DNA of 64,000 nt from an uncultured Porphyromonadaceae bacterium (lineage in GTDB: Bacteria; Bacteroidota; Bacteroidia; Bacteroidales; Muribaculaceae), in contig CALEUL010000051.1 in NCBI GenBank assembly GCA_937921035.1, positions 6,945 to 70,944 of the forward strand, given 5' to 3'. This document shows, piece after piece, positions 45,359 to 53,262 of the stretch. Below the pieces are notes generated by a model. It made no database searches. It saw only the letters and a list, made by a program, of their open reading frames with translations, and was not told the origin of the DNA. How positions within the stretch are numbered: position 1 is the stretch's first letter; every line of letters starts with the position of its first letter. Position numbers and translations under genes: made by a program.

Positions 45359-46626
45359 TGTTCCGGCTGCGGGAGTGGTTCTGCGGGGTCCATCAGCAGG
45401 AAACCGGCCTCCTGAAGTGCCTCCCAGTAACCGGGATATGATTTTGCAACCACTTCGGCATCGCGCACCACTATACCGGGCAGGAACACAGCCACAGGAG
45501 CGAGGGCCATAGCCATGCGGTGGTCGCCGTATGTATCGAACACAGGAAGCTCGCGCACGGGCACGCGGCGACCGTCCCAACAGAGGGTGTCGCCGTAATT
45601 CTCGATGGTGAGAATCGCTCCCACTTTGGCAAGTTCGCCTACGAGAGCCTGCAGCCGGTCGCACTCCTTATGGCTGAGTACCGAAACGCCGGTCAGGCGG
45701 AAAGGAATCGACGCCATAACGGATGTTACGGCCAGCGCCGGCACAGCATCCGGCATGTCGCTCATATCGGCCTCGAGGTTATTCCACAGGTCGGGCGTGG
45801 CAGACAGTTCAGCACCCTCGTCAGAAAATTCGGTAAGCACGCCGAGGCGTTCGAACAGCCCGGCGGCAAAGCGGTCGCCCTGGAGCGATTTATCCTTCAG
45901 GCCGGCCAGAGTTACCCAACCTGCTGTGAGGGCGGCAATCTCGTACCAGAAAGCGGCGGCGCTCCAGTCGGGTTCGGCCAAAGGTTCTGCCCCACGGTAC
46001 GCACCAGCGGGAATCACGGTCCTGTCGCGGTCTACATCGGCGTCGATACCATAGTGGCGCATCATGGCCGCAGTCATATTGATATACGGCAGCGACTGAA
46101 CGTTGCCTTTGAAAACTATTGTAAGCGGCTGCTTCATCAGCGGACCGGACATCATCAATGCGGAAATGAACTGCGAGCTTACACCGGTCTCAACTTCAAC
46201 AGAGCCTCCATCGAGGCGGTGTCCGTGAATCTCCAGCGGAGGGAAGCCTTCCTGGCCGCGATATTCTATATCTGCCCCCAGATGGCGAAGCGCCTCCACA
46301 AGCACGCCTATGGGGCGGCAGCACATGCGTTCGTCGCCTGTAAGGAGGCAGTGTACACCCTCGGTGGCGGCTGCGATAGCCGTGAGGAAACGCATGGAAG
46401 TGCCGGCAGGACCGACGTCCACACGCGAGCCGTCGGAAGGCAGACAGCCCGACAGGATACCGTAGAGCACGGCGGTATCGTTGCACGTATCGGCCAACGG
46501 TGCCGCGGCAGCAATATTGTTTGCAAGAAAGGACAGGGCTATGTCGCGTACGGCGATGCTTTTGCTTGCCGGCAGCGCGACTGTGGCCTCAAGAATACCC
46601 TCGGGAGGGAATATTCTGTAATCCAT
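45355..46626 (-). CDS. aroA: 3-phosphoshikimate 1-carboxyvinyltransferase (EPSP synthase)
   Basis: 423 aa shikimate-pathway enzyme that joins phosphoenolpyruvate to shikimate 3-phosphate. The LPASKSIAVRDIAL motif (about residues 18-31) has the substrate Lys, Ser and Arg. GPAGTSMRFLTA replaces the commoner GNAGTAMR but keeps the Gly and Arg. SSQFISALMMSGPL, HKECDRLQ, GDHRMAMALA and KSYPGYW complete the active site. It starts 6 bp after the PatB-like gene and overlaps the next gene. Confidence 0.93.
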   Translation of the reverse strand: MDYRIFPPEGILEATVALPASKSIAVRDIALSFLANNIAAAAPLADTCNDTAVLYGILSGCLPSDGSRVDVGPAGTSMRFLTAIAAATEGVHCLLTGDERMCCRPIGVLVEALRHLGADIEYRGQEGFPPLEIHGHRLDGGSVEVETGVSSQFISALMMSGPLMKQPLTIVFKGNVQSLPYINMTAAMMRHYGIDADVDRDRTVIPAGAYRGAEPLAEPDWSAAAFWYEIAALTAGWVTLAGLKDKSLQGDRFAAGLFERLGVLTEFSDEGAELSATPDLWNNLEADMSDMPDAVPALAVTSVMASIPFRLTGVSVLSHKECDRLQALVGELAKVGAILTIENYGDTLCWDGRRVPVRELPVFDTYGDHRMAMALAPVAVFLPGIVVRDAEVVAKSYPGYWEALQEAGFLLMDPAEPLPQPEQ

Positions 46627-46632
46627 CGGATG

Positions 46633-47832
46633 TCAGTTGTTTGTTGTTTTGTTACACTCGCAGCAAACGGCGGTGCGCAGACTCTCCAGTGCCTGCGACA
46701 GCACGCAGCGGGGCACACCGACGTTCAGGCGCGCGAAACCTTCGCCCTGTTTGCCGAATGTGGAACCGTCGTTGAGGGCGATATGTGCTTTGTCGAGCAG
46801 CAGCTGCATAATCTCGCGCTGGCACAGGTGCAGCTGACGGAAATCAAGCCACACCAAGAACGATGCCTGCGGACGTATCATGGAAACGCCGGGAATGTTC
46901 TCGCGGCAATATTTCTCTACAAAGTCAATGTTGCCGGCCACATATTCAAGCATCTGATCCAGCCACTCCTCGCCGTTGCGGTATGCGGCCTCGGCGCCGA
47001 TGGTGGAAATCTGGACAGGCGAGTTAAATTCGTTCACCTCAAGCCATCCGTAGAATTTCTTGCGAAGTTCGGGGTTCTTCACAACCATCCACGAGCTTAC
47101 CAGACCGGGGATGTTGAAAGTTTTGGACGGTGCGCCAAGCATCACGCCTATTTCGCGGGCATCTTCGCTCACGCTCAGGAACGGTATGTGGCTGCGCCCG
47201 TCGAGCATAAGGTCGCCGTGGATTTCGTCGCTCACCACAATCATGCCGGCATTGCGGGCGATAGCTGCCACCCGGGCGAGCGTCTCGGCATCCCATTGCA
47301 GACCGATAGGGTTGTGGGGGTTGCACAGAATCATCATCTTTGGCTTGTTCTCGGCCACTACACGCTCCAGTCCGTCGAGGTCCATAGTATATTCGCCGTC
47401 GGCGAGCAGCAGCGGGTTCTCCACCACCTTGCGGCCATTGCCTTCCACAACAGTACGGAAAGGCGTGTACACCGGCGGCTGAATCACAACAGCGTCGCCT
47501 TCGCGGGTGAAATAGTTAAGGGCAAGGGCAATACCCTTTACAACACCCGGAATGAACGACAGTTCCTCACGGCACACGCCGAAGCCGTGGCGGTGACGCT
47601 GCCAGTCGATTATCGACTGCCAGTAGCCGTCGGAGGCGTCGGAATAGCCCCACACGGGATGGCGGAGACGGTTTGCGAGCGCTTCGGTAATTTTGGGGCA
47701 TACCGCAAAATCAAGGTCGGCAATCCAGAGAGGAGTTACGTCGTGGCGACCGAACACCATGTCGAGATGTTCGATTTTTACCGCCGAAGTTCCGTGGCGG
47801 TCGATGATACTGTCGAAATTATACTGATTCAT
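46633..47832 (-). CDS. MalY/PatB-type PLP-dependent C-S lyase/aminotransferase
   Basis: 399 aa from ATG 47832. A TTG/ATG-extended frame to 47865 would start above the -7 box and is rejected. It is a fold-type I aminotransferase-like enzyme. PVWGYSDASDGYWQSI near the N-terminus and ILCNPHNPIGLQW (the Asn contacting PLP) are visible, as is the PLP Lys in GAPSKTFNIPGL (about residue 228). The C-terminal Arg lies in FARLNVGVPR. MalY/PatB proteins cleave cystathionine to homocysteine, which is the likely role. It is first in the seven-gene run to glxK. Confidence 0.88.
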   Translation of the reverse strand: MNQYNFDSIIDRHGTSAVKIEHLDMVFGRHDVTPLWIADLDFAVCPKITEALANRLRHPVWGYSDASDGYWQSIIDWQRHRHGFGVCREELSFIPGVVKGIALALNYFTREGDAVVIQPPVYTPFRTVVEGNGRKVVENPLLLADGEYTMDLDGLERVVAENKPKMMILCNPHNPIGLQWDAETLARVAAIARNAGMIVVSDEIHGDLMLDGRSHIPFLSVSEDAREIGVMLGAPSKTFNIPGLVSSWMVVKNPELRKKFYGWLEVNEFNSPVQISTIGAEAAYRNGEEWLDQMLEYVAGNIDFVEKYCRENIPGVSMIRPQASFLVWLDFRQLHLCQREIMQLLLDKAHIALNDGSTFGKQGEGFARLNVGVPRCVLSQALESLRTAVCCECNKTTNN

Positions 47833-47854
47833 TGTGCTAAGTAGAGATTTGATG

Positions 47855-47862
47855 CAAAAATA
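47855..47862 (-). promoter_or_regulatory. -7 box of the PatB-aroA-glxK operon
   Basis: TATTTTTG on the minus strand, 22 bp above the ATG at 47832. No TTTG lies at exactly 19-20 nt; one occurs after 23 nt (47886-47889). Confidence 0.55.
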
Positions 47863-47944
47863 CACATTATTTTCTTATCTCCGCACAAACCCCGGCAAAA
47901 AGAATACAAAAACGAGGACAACCGCGCGATTGCCCTCGTTTTTG

Positions 47945-48018
47945 CGCTTCAAGATGGACTCGAACCAACGACCCTCTGATTAACAGTCAGATGCTCTAAC
48001 CGACTGAGCTATTGAAGC
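47945..48018 (-). tRNA. tRNA-Asn (GUU), copy 1
   Basis: A 74 nt cloverleaf. The acceptor is GCTTCAA/TTGAAGC, the anticodon loop is CTGTTAA (anticodon GTT), and the discriminator is G. It is identical to the copy 99 bp away. Confidence 0.96.
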
Positions 48019-48043
48019 ATACAGGAAATGTGATAATAAAAAG

Positions 48044-48117
48044 CGCTTCAAGATGGACTCGAACCAACGACCCTCTGATTAACAGTCAGATGCTCTAACC
48101 GACTGAGCTATTGAAGC
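48044..48117 (-). tRNA. tRNA-Asn (GUU), copy 2
   Basis: Identical in sequence to the tRNA at 47945-48018, so a recent tandem duplication or maintained by conversion. It is proximal to the promoter at 48150-48181. Confidence 0.96.
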
Positions 48118-48149
48118 GAATAGCGCCACCCCTCCGGGCTTTGCGGTTG

Positions 48150-48181
48150 CAAAGTTAAGCGTTATTTTTTATTCGTGCAAA
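48150..48181 (-). promoter_or_regulatory. Promoter of the tRNA-Asn pair
   Basis: On the minus strand TTTG (48178-48181), 20 nt, TAACTTTG (48150-48157). It matches the Bacteroidetes consensus and lies 32 bp above the first tRNA-Asn. Confidence 0.78.
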
Positions 48182-48220
48182 TTATTCGGCATTTTTTTCG
48201 GCAAGGACACAAAAAAAATA

Positions 48221-48324
48221 GAAAATCCAACGAAATGACCGGAGGTCATAGATTTTGTTAACCGCGGACATTCATGTCCGTGGATAGTCAATCATCTAAT
48301 ATACAGCCCCGGAGGTGGCTGCAC
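48221..48324 (+). repeat. Left inverted arm of the RAYT element
   Basis: Reads outward to inward: H1 (ATGACCGGAGGTCAT), the linker AGATTTTGTTAACCGCGG, H2 around CATTCATG, a spacer, and H3 (48304-48324, ending CTGCAC). This is the same module order as the repeats at 20.2-21.1 kb. H3 ends 13 bp from the transposase stop. Confidence 0.85.
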
Positions 48325-48337
48325 ATTGCCGCTTGCT

Positions 48338-48660
48338 TTATTTCCAGTCATCCGGATGCCATGCGACCGAATATCTATCGGCCAGATATTTCATCTCATC
48401 AACCATACTATGGATAGTATGATGCTTTTCCTGATTTATAATATATTCTTTAACATTATCAATCTCTGAGATGCCTATCGAAAACGCATAATATCCTTCT
48501 CCCCAACTGCTGAATTTAGGATATTTGCCATTCATTTTTATCCAATAGTTGCTCGACTGTTTGATATCCTTGACTAAATTCGCAAGAGCGATGGAGGGAT
48601 TTACATCAACAAGCATGTGAATATGAATACAATGTGATGAAGAGATCTTGTTTTGCTCAT
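48338..48660 (-). pseudogene. Decayed Y1 (RAYT/IS200-like) transposase
   Basis: The ATG at 48660 begins MSKTRSLHHIVF, a typical start of Bacteroidales REP-associated Y1 transposases. The frame then runs into IFTCLLM and a stop. In another frame the catalytic HIH of the HUH motif (CIHIHMLVDVNPS) continues to the normal C-terminus (VKDIKQSSNYWIKMNGKYPK), with the likely nucleophilic Tyr in VKEYIINQEKHH. About 40 codons that normally link HHIVF to the HUH motif are missing and the frame is shifted. The gene is therefore an internal-deletion pseudogene. It is AT-rich relative to its neighbours and bracketed by inverted repeat arms. Confidence 0.85.
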
Positions 48661-48665
48661 ATTTG

Positions 48666-48697
48666 CAAAGTTACCAAACATCATGTACCTGTACAAA
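48666..48697 (-). promoter_or_regulatory. Promoter of the transposase remnant
   Basis: On the minus strand TTTG (48694-48697), 20 nt, TAACTTTG (48666-48673). The expected start is almost at the ATG (48660), so the transcript would be nearly leaderless. The -33 box lies 6 bp from H3 of the right arm. Confidence 0.7.
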
Positions 48698-48703
48698 TCA
48701 TAA

Positions 48704-48808
48704 GTGCAGCCACCTCCGGGGCTGTATGTCAGCATAGTGGCTTTCCGGAGGCACAAGTGCCACCGGTTAACAAAATCTATGACCTCCGGTCATTTCGATG
48801 GATTTTTC
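48704..48808 (-). repeat. Right inverted arm of the RAYT element
   Basis: Inverted counterpart of 48221-48324. It shares GAAATGACCGGAGGTCATAG, the TTTTGTTAACCG linker and an identical H3 (48704-48724). The H2 stem differs (GTGGCACTTGTGCC type) and the spacer is unrelated. Confidence 0.85.
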
Positions 48809-48905
48809 ATGTTTTTTATTTAAATGATGCGCCTTCATAATTTTTTCGCCATCACTTAATTATATTTTTGGATTTTTATCGTAACTTTACGACAAATTAA
48901 GAATT

Positions 48906-50792
48906 ATGGACAGCAAGCAGGACTATACGGAGATTATACAGACCCGCGCAGAGGCCGTTTTTAAGGCCATGCAGGAGCGATGCACTCCCGAGGAGATGGA
49001 AAAACTGCATCAGGCCTTCGACCTTGCACGCGAGGCACACAAAAACCAGTGGCGCAAGGGCGGCGAGCCCTACATTCTTCATCCGATCGCGGTGGCTACC
49101 ATCGTGGCCAACGTGATGCACCTCGGTCCGGAGCCGGTTATGGCCGCTTTCCTGCATGATGTCGTAGAAGACACAAACCACAGCATCGACGACATTAAAC
49201 AGCTTTTCGGCGAGGACGTGGCGTTCCTGGTTGGTGTGGTTACCAAGGCTAAGAAAGACAAATACGAGGACTCGCGGCAAGTAGACAACTATCGCCAGAT
49301 GCTCAACTCGGTGCAGTACGACATACGTGCCCTGCTGGTAAAACTTGCCGACCGGCTGCACAACATGCGCACGCTTTCGTCGATGCCGCCTGACAAGCAG
49401 ATGAAAATTGCCGGCGAGACAGACTATTTCTACGCTCCTCTGGCCAACCGTTTAGGTCTGTACGACATCAAACTGGAGTTGGAGAACCTGAGTTTCCGCT
49501 TCCGCTGCCCCCACGACTACGAAACGCTGTCCAGCCTTATCGAGCGCGACGAGGAAGCACAAGCCGACCGTCTGGCCGAGTTCAAACGCCAGATCAGCCA
49601 GACGCTTCACAAGGCCGGTATACAGGCACACGTTTCCATTGAATACCGCAAACCATACAGCATCTGGCGAAAGATGAAGAAGTACGGCGACGACTTCAAC
49701 CACCTGAAATACCGCCACTTCACCGACATTATATTCGAGGAGCCACTCCCGGGATATACCGAGAAAGAGATGGCTCTGCACATCTACTCCATTCTCACCG
49801 ACCACTTCAAGGAAAAACCGGGAGGCATAATAAACTACATCGACTCCCCCAAGGAAAACGGCTACCAGTGTTTCCACGTGAAGCTGCTTGCGCATTTCGG
49901 CCGCTGGCAGGAGGTGCATATCAGCTCGCGCCGCATGGTGCGCCACTCGCAGCTGGGATGCGTAGCCGAACGCTCGGAAGGCAACATAAACCGATGGATA
50001 GACAAATTCCGCAGCGTACTCCAGGAAATTGCCCAGCACGCGCAGAACGGCACCAACTTTATGGAGAAAGTTGTATCCACGTTCTACAACGACGATATAA
50101 TGACGTTCACCCACGACGGCAAGCCTGTTATACTGCCGCAGAAGGCCACTGTACTCGACTTTGCATACGAGGTAGACCCGTCTGTTGCCGAGAAAGCCAA
50201 ATACGCCCGCGTAAACACCTTCCTTACTTCTATAAAGGCTCCTCTGCGGCGCGGCGACGTGGTGGAAATTTTTACCGACCCCGAATGTAACCCGCAGCCA
50301 GACTGGCTGGACAGCGTTACCACATACAAGGCACGCAACGAGATAAACCACTATCTTTCCAGCCTGCCAAAGCCCCGCTTCCACCGGTGCCCTATGTGCA
50401 ACCCCATTCCCGGCGACGAGGTGATTGGCTTCCGCGAGGACGACGGCACCACCACCATACACCGCCGCGACTGCGGCATAGCCGTGAAGATGGCATCGCA
50501 GATGGGCGACAACATTATATCCGTAGACTACGAACCGGACGGCACGCTGTATTCGCAGACCATCGTAGTTACCGCCGTAGACCGCTACCATCTGTTCATC
50601 GACCTGGTGGACTGTATCACCAACGACCTGCATCTTGCCATGCAGAGCTTCAACACCTCCACAACCGACTCGATAGTAACCTGCACAATCGCTTTCGGCG
50701 TGCACTCGTTCAATGAACTGCAGTCTATTATCAGCCATATATCGTCCATCAAGGGCGTCGACGAGGTGAAACGAGTTGTGGAGATTGAATAA
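48906..50792 (+). CDS. RelA/SpoT homologue (RSH), probably hydrolase-only
   Basis: 628 aa in the long-RSH layout. The HD hydrolase domain is intact, with AHKNQWRKGGEPYILHP, the metal site FLHDVVEDT (His84, Asp85) and LVKLADRLHNMRTL (Asp149, Asn153). The synthetase domain (about residues 240-360) is degenerate. Where active enzymes have an Asp in a F-D-L-x-A-x-R motif, this protein reads FNHLKYRHFTDIIF (264-277), though Glu336 in EVHIS remains. TGS (about 395-455), a zinc-type Cys segment (RCPMCNP, IHRRDC) and a C-terminal ACT domain follow. It would degrade (p)ppGpp and leave synthesis to another RSH. Catalytic loss is inference. Confidence 0.88.
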   Translation: MDSKQDYTEIIQTRAEAVFKAMQERCTPEEMEKLHQAFDLAREAHKNQWRKGGEPYILHPIAVATIVANVMHLGPEPVMAAFLHDVVEDTNHSIDDIKQLFGEDVAFLVGVVTKAKKDKYEDSRQVDNYRQMLNSVQYDIRALLVKLADRLHNMRTLSSMPPDKQMKIAGETDYFYAPLANRLGLYDIKLELENLSFRFRCPHDYETLSSLIERDEEAQADRLAEFKRQISQTLHKAGIQAHVSIEYRKPYSIWRKMKKYGDDFNHLKYRHFTDIIFEEPLPGYTEKEMALHIYSILTDHFKEKPGGIINYIDSPKENGYQCFHVKLLAHFGRWQEVHISSRRMVRHSQLGCVAERSEGNINRWIDKFRSVLQEIAQHAQNGTNFMEKVVSTFYNDDIMTFTHDGKPVILPQKATVLDFAYEVDPSVAEKAKYARVNTFLTSIKAPLRRGDVVEIFTDPECNPQPDWLDSVTTYKARNEINHYLSSLPKPRFHRCPMCNPIPGDEVIGFREDDGTTTIHRRDCGIAVKMASQMGDNIISVDYEPDGTLYSQTIVVTAVDRYHLFIDLVDCITNDLHLAMQSFNTSTTDSIVTCTIAFGVHSFNELQSIISHISSIKGVDEVKRVVEIE

Positions 50793-50816
50793 ATTTGCTA
50801 ATTTTGCAGCCGCAAT

Positions 50817-51638
50817 ATGACGGCCGATACAAACACGACAATCGATAATCCAAGGCTGTGGCGGATGGCACTCCAGCTTTCGCCACAGGCACTCTCGGTA
50901 GTCCTCACCTCAATGGTGTCCGATTCGTCGCTGCGCCGCTATTCCATCCCCCTGGATCCTTCGCAGCCTTATCTCAAGGCCATAGAGGACGCCATCTACT
51001 CCACCCCAGAAATTCTCGGCGACTACGGCCATATCGACCTCGTTGCACGCACCACCGCGTACACCGTCGTGCCACGCGGGCTTGACGAATCCACAGCCAT
51101 GCAATGCGGAAGCTACATGAAACTCGGACATGCCGACGAGGAATCTGTTCTCAACACCGACATTACCGACTGTGGCCGCATAGTATGGGCAATGCCGGAG
51201 AACGTGCGCAACTTCCTTGCCCGCACCTTCCGCAACGCGCCTGTTCAGAACCATATAGCGCCGCTCATGCGCTATCTTAGCCGTCAGGCATGCCTCGGCA
51301 ACTCGGCTAAGTTGTTCGCACACTTCGCCGAAGGGCAGGTAGACATACTTGTCTTCGCGCCCGGAGGCAACCTCGCATTGGCCGCCACGCATCCCGTAGA
51401 CACCGACACCGACGCCCTCTACTTCATCATGGCATGTGCGCGTCAGGCCGGTATGGACATGATGACCGACGAAATACTGCTGTGCGGAGAACAGCAGCGC
51501 CGCAGCACGCTGATGCCGCTGCTCAGCCGCTACGCCGCCCGCGTTATGCCTCTCATCTTCCCATCGGCGGCACTCCGCGCCGGCCGCGAGGCATTCAACG
51601 CTCCCTTCCCGCTCATTCTTATCCCGATATGCGAATAA
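50817..51638 (+). CDS. DUF3822 family protein
   Basis: 273 aa. It fits the Bacteroidetes DUF3822 family, usually encoded directly upstream of rsmD. There is no signal peptide or membrane segment. The fold of this family looks actin/hexokinase-like by secondary structure order, but no nucleotide motif is clear, so I give no function. It starts 24 bp after the RSH gene, probably in the same transcript. In this genome two envelope genes separate it from rsmD. Confidence 0.75.
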   Translation: MTADTNTTIDNPRLWRMALQLSPQALSVVLTSMVSDSSLRRYSIPLDPSQPYLKAIEDAIYSTPEILGDYGHIDLVARTTAYTVVPRGLDESTAMQCGSYMKLGHADEESVLNTDITDCGRIVWAMPENVRNFLARTFRNAPVQNHIAPLMRYLSRQACLGNSAKLFAHFAEGQVDILVFAPGGNLALAATHPVDTDTDALYFIMACARQAGMDMMTDEILLCGEQQRRSTLMPLLSRYAARVMPLIFPSAALRAGREAFNAPFPLILIPICE

Positions 51639-51671
51639 CGCGCCAGCGAGTATATCGCCAATGACAGCACA

Positions 51672-51703
51672 TTTGTGCAAATCAGGAAAATTGCCTATCT
51701 TTG
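51672..51703 (+). promoter_or_regulatory. Promoter of the flippase-glycosyltransferase pair
   Basis: TTTG (51672-51675), 20 nt, TATCTTTG (51696-51703), followed 20 bp later by the flippase ATG at 51724. This gives the pair its own transcription start. Confidence 0.75.
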
Positions 51704-51723
51704 TAAGATAAGAAACATAACGA

Positions 51724-53262
51724 ATGTCAGTATCGGATAATAACAAAAGGATTGCAAAGAACACTTTGTTTCTTTATTTCAGAATGATTGTAATCATTCT
51801 GGTGAATCTGTTCACTGTCCGCGTAGTCCTTGCCGAACTTGGAGAGACCGATTACGGCATCTACAATGTTATAGGCGGCGTCGTTGTCATGTTCTCTTTC
51901 ATAAGCAGTTGCATGACAACCGCCACACAACGGTATCTTACTTTCGAACTCGGGCGAGAGAACCACGAACGCCTTGCCAAGGTCTTTTCTATATCGCTGC
52001 TGGTTCATATAGCAATAGCTCTTGCCATAATTCTTCTTGCCGAAACGGTAGGTCTATGGTTTGTAAACACCCAGATGACGCTTCCCGCATCGGAAATGAG
52101 GGCAGCAAACTGGGTATATCAGCTCTCCATCCTCGCCTTTTGCGTCAATATCATTCAGGTTCCGTACGATGCGTCGCTTATCGCACACGAAAAAATGAAT
52201 GTATTCGCATATATCAGCTTCTTAGAGGCAGCCCTGAAAGTCGCAATCGCATACGCACTGGTAGTTATCGCATCCGACAAGTTAATATGGTATGCATTCC
52301 TTGTACTTGCCATGCGTGTGGCAGTAAGACTCATATATCAGATATATTGCCGGCGCAACTTTGCGGAATGCCGCTTCCGCATGGTGCGCGACAACGAGCT
52401 GTTCAAGGAAATGACCACTTTCGCCGGGTGGAATCTTCTCGGCAGCGTGGCATGGCTGATGAAGGGGCAGGGGCTCAACATTATTCTCAACATGTTCTTC
52501 GGCCCGGTCATCAACGCAGCCCAGGCTCTCGCCGTACAGGTGCGACAGGCTGTTACAGGCTTTGTTTTCAACTTCATGTCTGCCGTAAATCCGCAGATTA
52601 CCAAATACTACGCCTCCAACCAACGTGCCGAAATGGAGAATCTGGCATACAACGGCCTGAAATATTCTTTCATGCTTCTGCTGTTCCTCTCGCTGCCTGT
52701 GATGCTCGATGTAAGATTCATTCTCGGGATATGGCTCGAAGAAGTACCGGACTATACGGCATTGTTCGTTATTCTCGTTCTTACCGACTCTCTTTGCAAC
52801 AGCATCTTCGACCAGCCTTTGATGACTTCTATAGCCGCGACAGGCAACATCCGCAGCTATCAGATTGTTGTAAGCGTGGTAATGCTTCTTATTGGCCCGG
52901 TTGCCTATGCAGCCCTTAAATTCGGAGCGCCCCCGCAGAGCGTATACTACGTATCCATAATCATTACAGTTATTGCCGGACTGCTTCGCTTCCACTTCTG
53001 CCGCGTGCAGCTCGATTATTCTTGGCAGCTTTTCACAGACCGCGTGCTCCTGCCGGCTTTCCGCACAGTGCTTCTGGCACTGCCACTGCCGCTTGCCCTC
53101 AGATTATGGGTAATACCCGACACCAACTGGCTGAATGCCATCTGTGTTTTCGTCGCAACCCTTATATGCGAGGGATTGGCTATATGGTTTGTCGGCCTTT
53201 CGGCGGCAGAACGCGCCACCGTCTGCAATCTTGCAAAGAAACGAATAAGTAAAAAACAATGA
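51724..53262 (+). CDS. Oligosaccharide flippase (Wzx/MATE-like)
   Basis: 512 aa integral membrane protein with about 12-14 hydrophobic helices (TLFLYFRMIVIILVNLFTVR, GVVVMFSFISSCMTTATQRY). It fits the polysaccharide-export MOP superfamily that flips lipid-linked sugars across the inner membrane. The N-terminal helix pair and the charged GRENHERLAKVF loop are typical. Its stop overlaps the start of the glycosyltransferase gene by ATGA, so the two are coupled. No other capsule or O-antigen genes are nearby; the substrate is unknown. Confidence 0.85.
   Translation: MSVSDNNKRIAKNTLFLYFRMIVIILVNLFTVRVVLAELGETDYGIYNVIGGVVVMFSFISSCMTTATQRYLTFELGRENHERLAKVFSISLLVHIAIALAIILLAETVGLWFVNTQMTLPASEMRAANWVYQLSILAFCVNIIQVPYDASLIAHEKMNVFAYISFLEAALKVAIAYALVVIASDKLIWYAFLVLAMRVAVRLIYQIYCRRNFAECRFRMVRDNELFKEMTTFAGWNLLGSVAWLMKGQGLNIILNMFFGPVINAAQALAVQVRQAVTGFVFNFMSAVNPQITKYYASNQRAEMENLAYNGLKYSFMLLLFLSLPVMLDVRFILGIWLEEVPDYTALFVILVLTDSLCNSIFDQPLMTSIAATGNIRSYQIVVSVVMLLIGPVAYAALKFGAPPQSVYYVSIIITVIAGLLRFHFCRVQLDYSWQLFTDRVLLPAFRTVLLALPLPLALRLWVIPDTNWLNAICVFVATLICEGLAIWFVGLSAAERATVCNLAKKRISKKQ

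Noticed and set aside
45520..47844. 774-codon plus-strand frame opposite aroA and the PatB-like gene
   Set aside because: It spans two well-supported genes antisense and has no recognisable domain or promoter.
48338..48616. Intact 92 aa protein
   Set aside because: It lacks the N-terminal half of the Y1 domain, and the missing start is visible upstream in another frame, so it is a pseudogene fragment.
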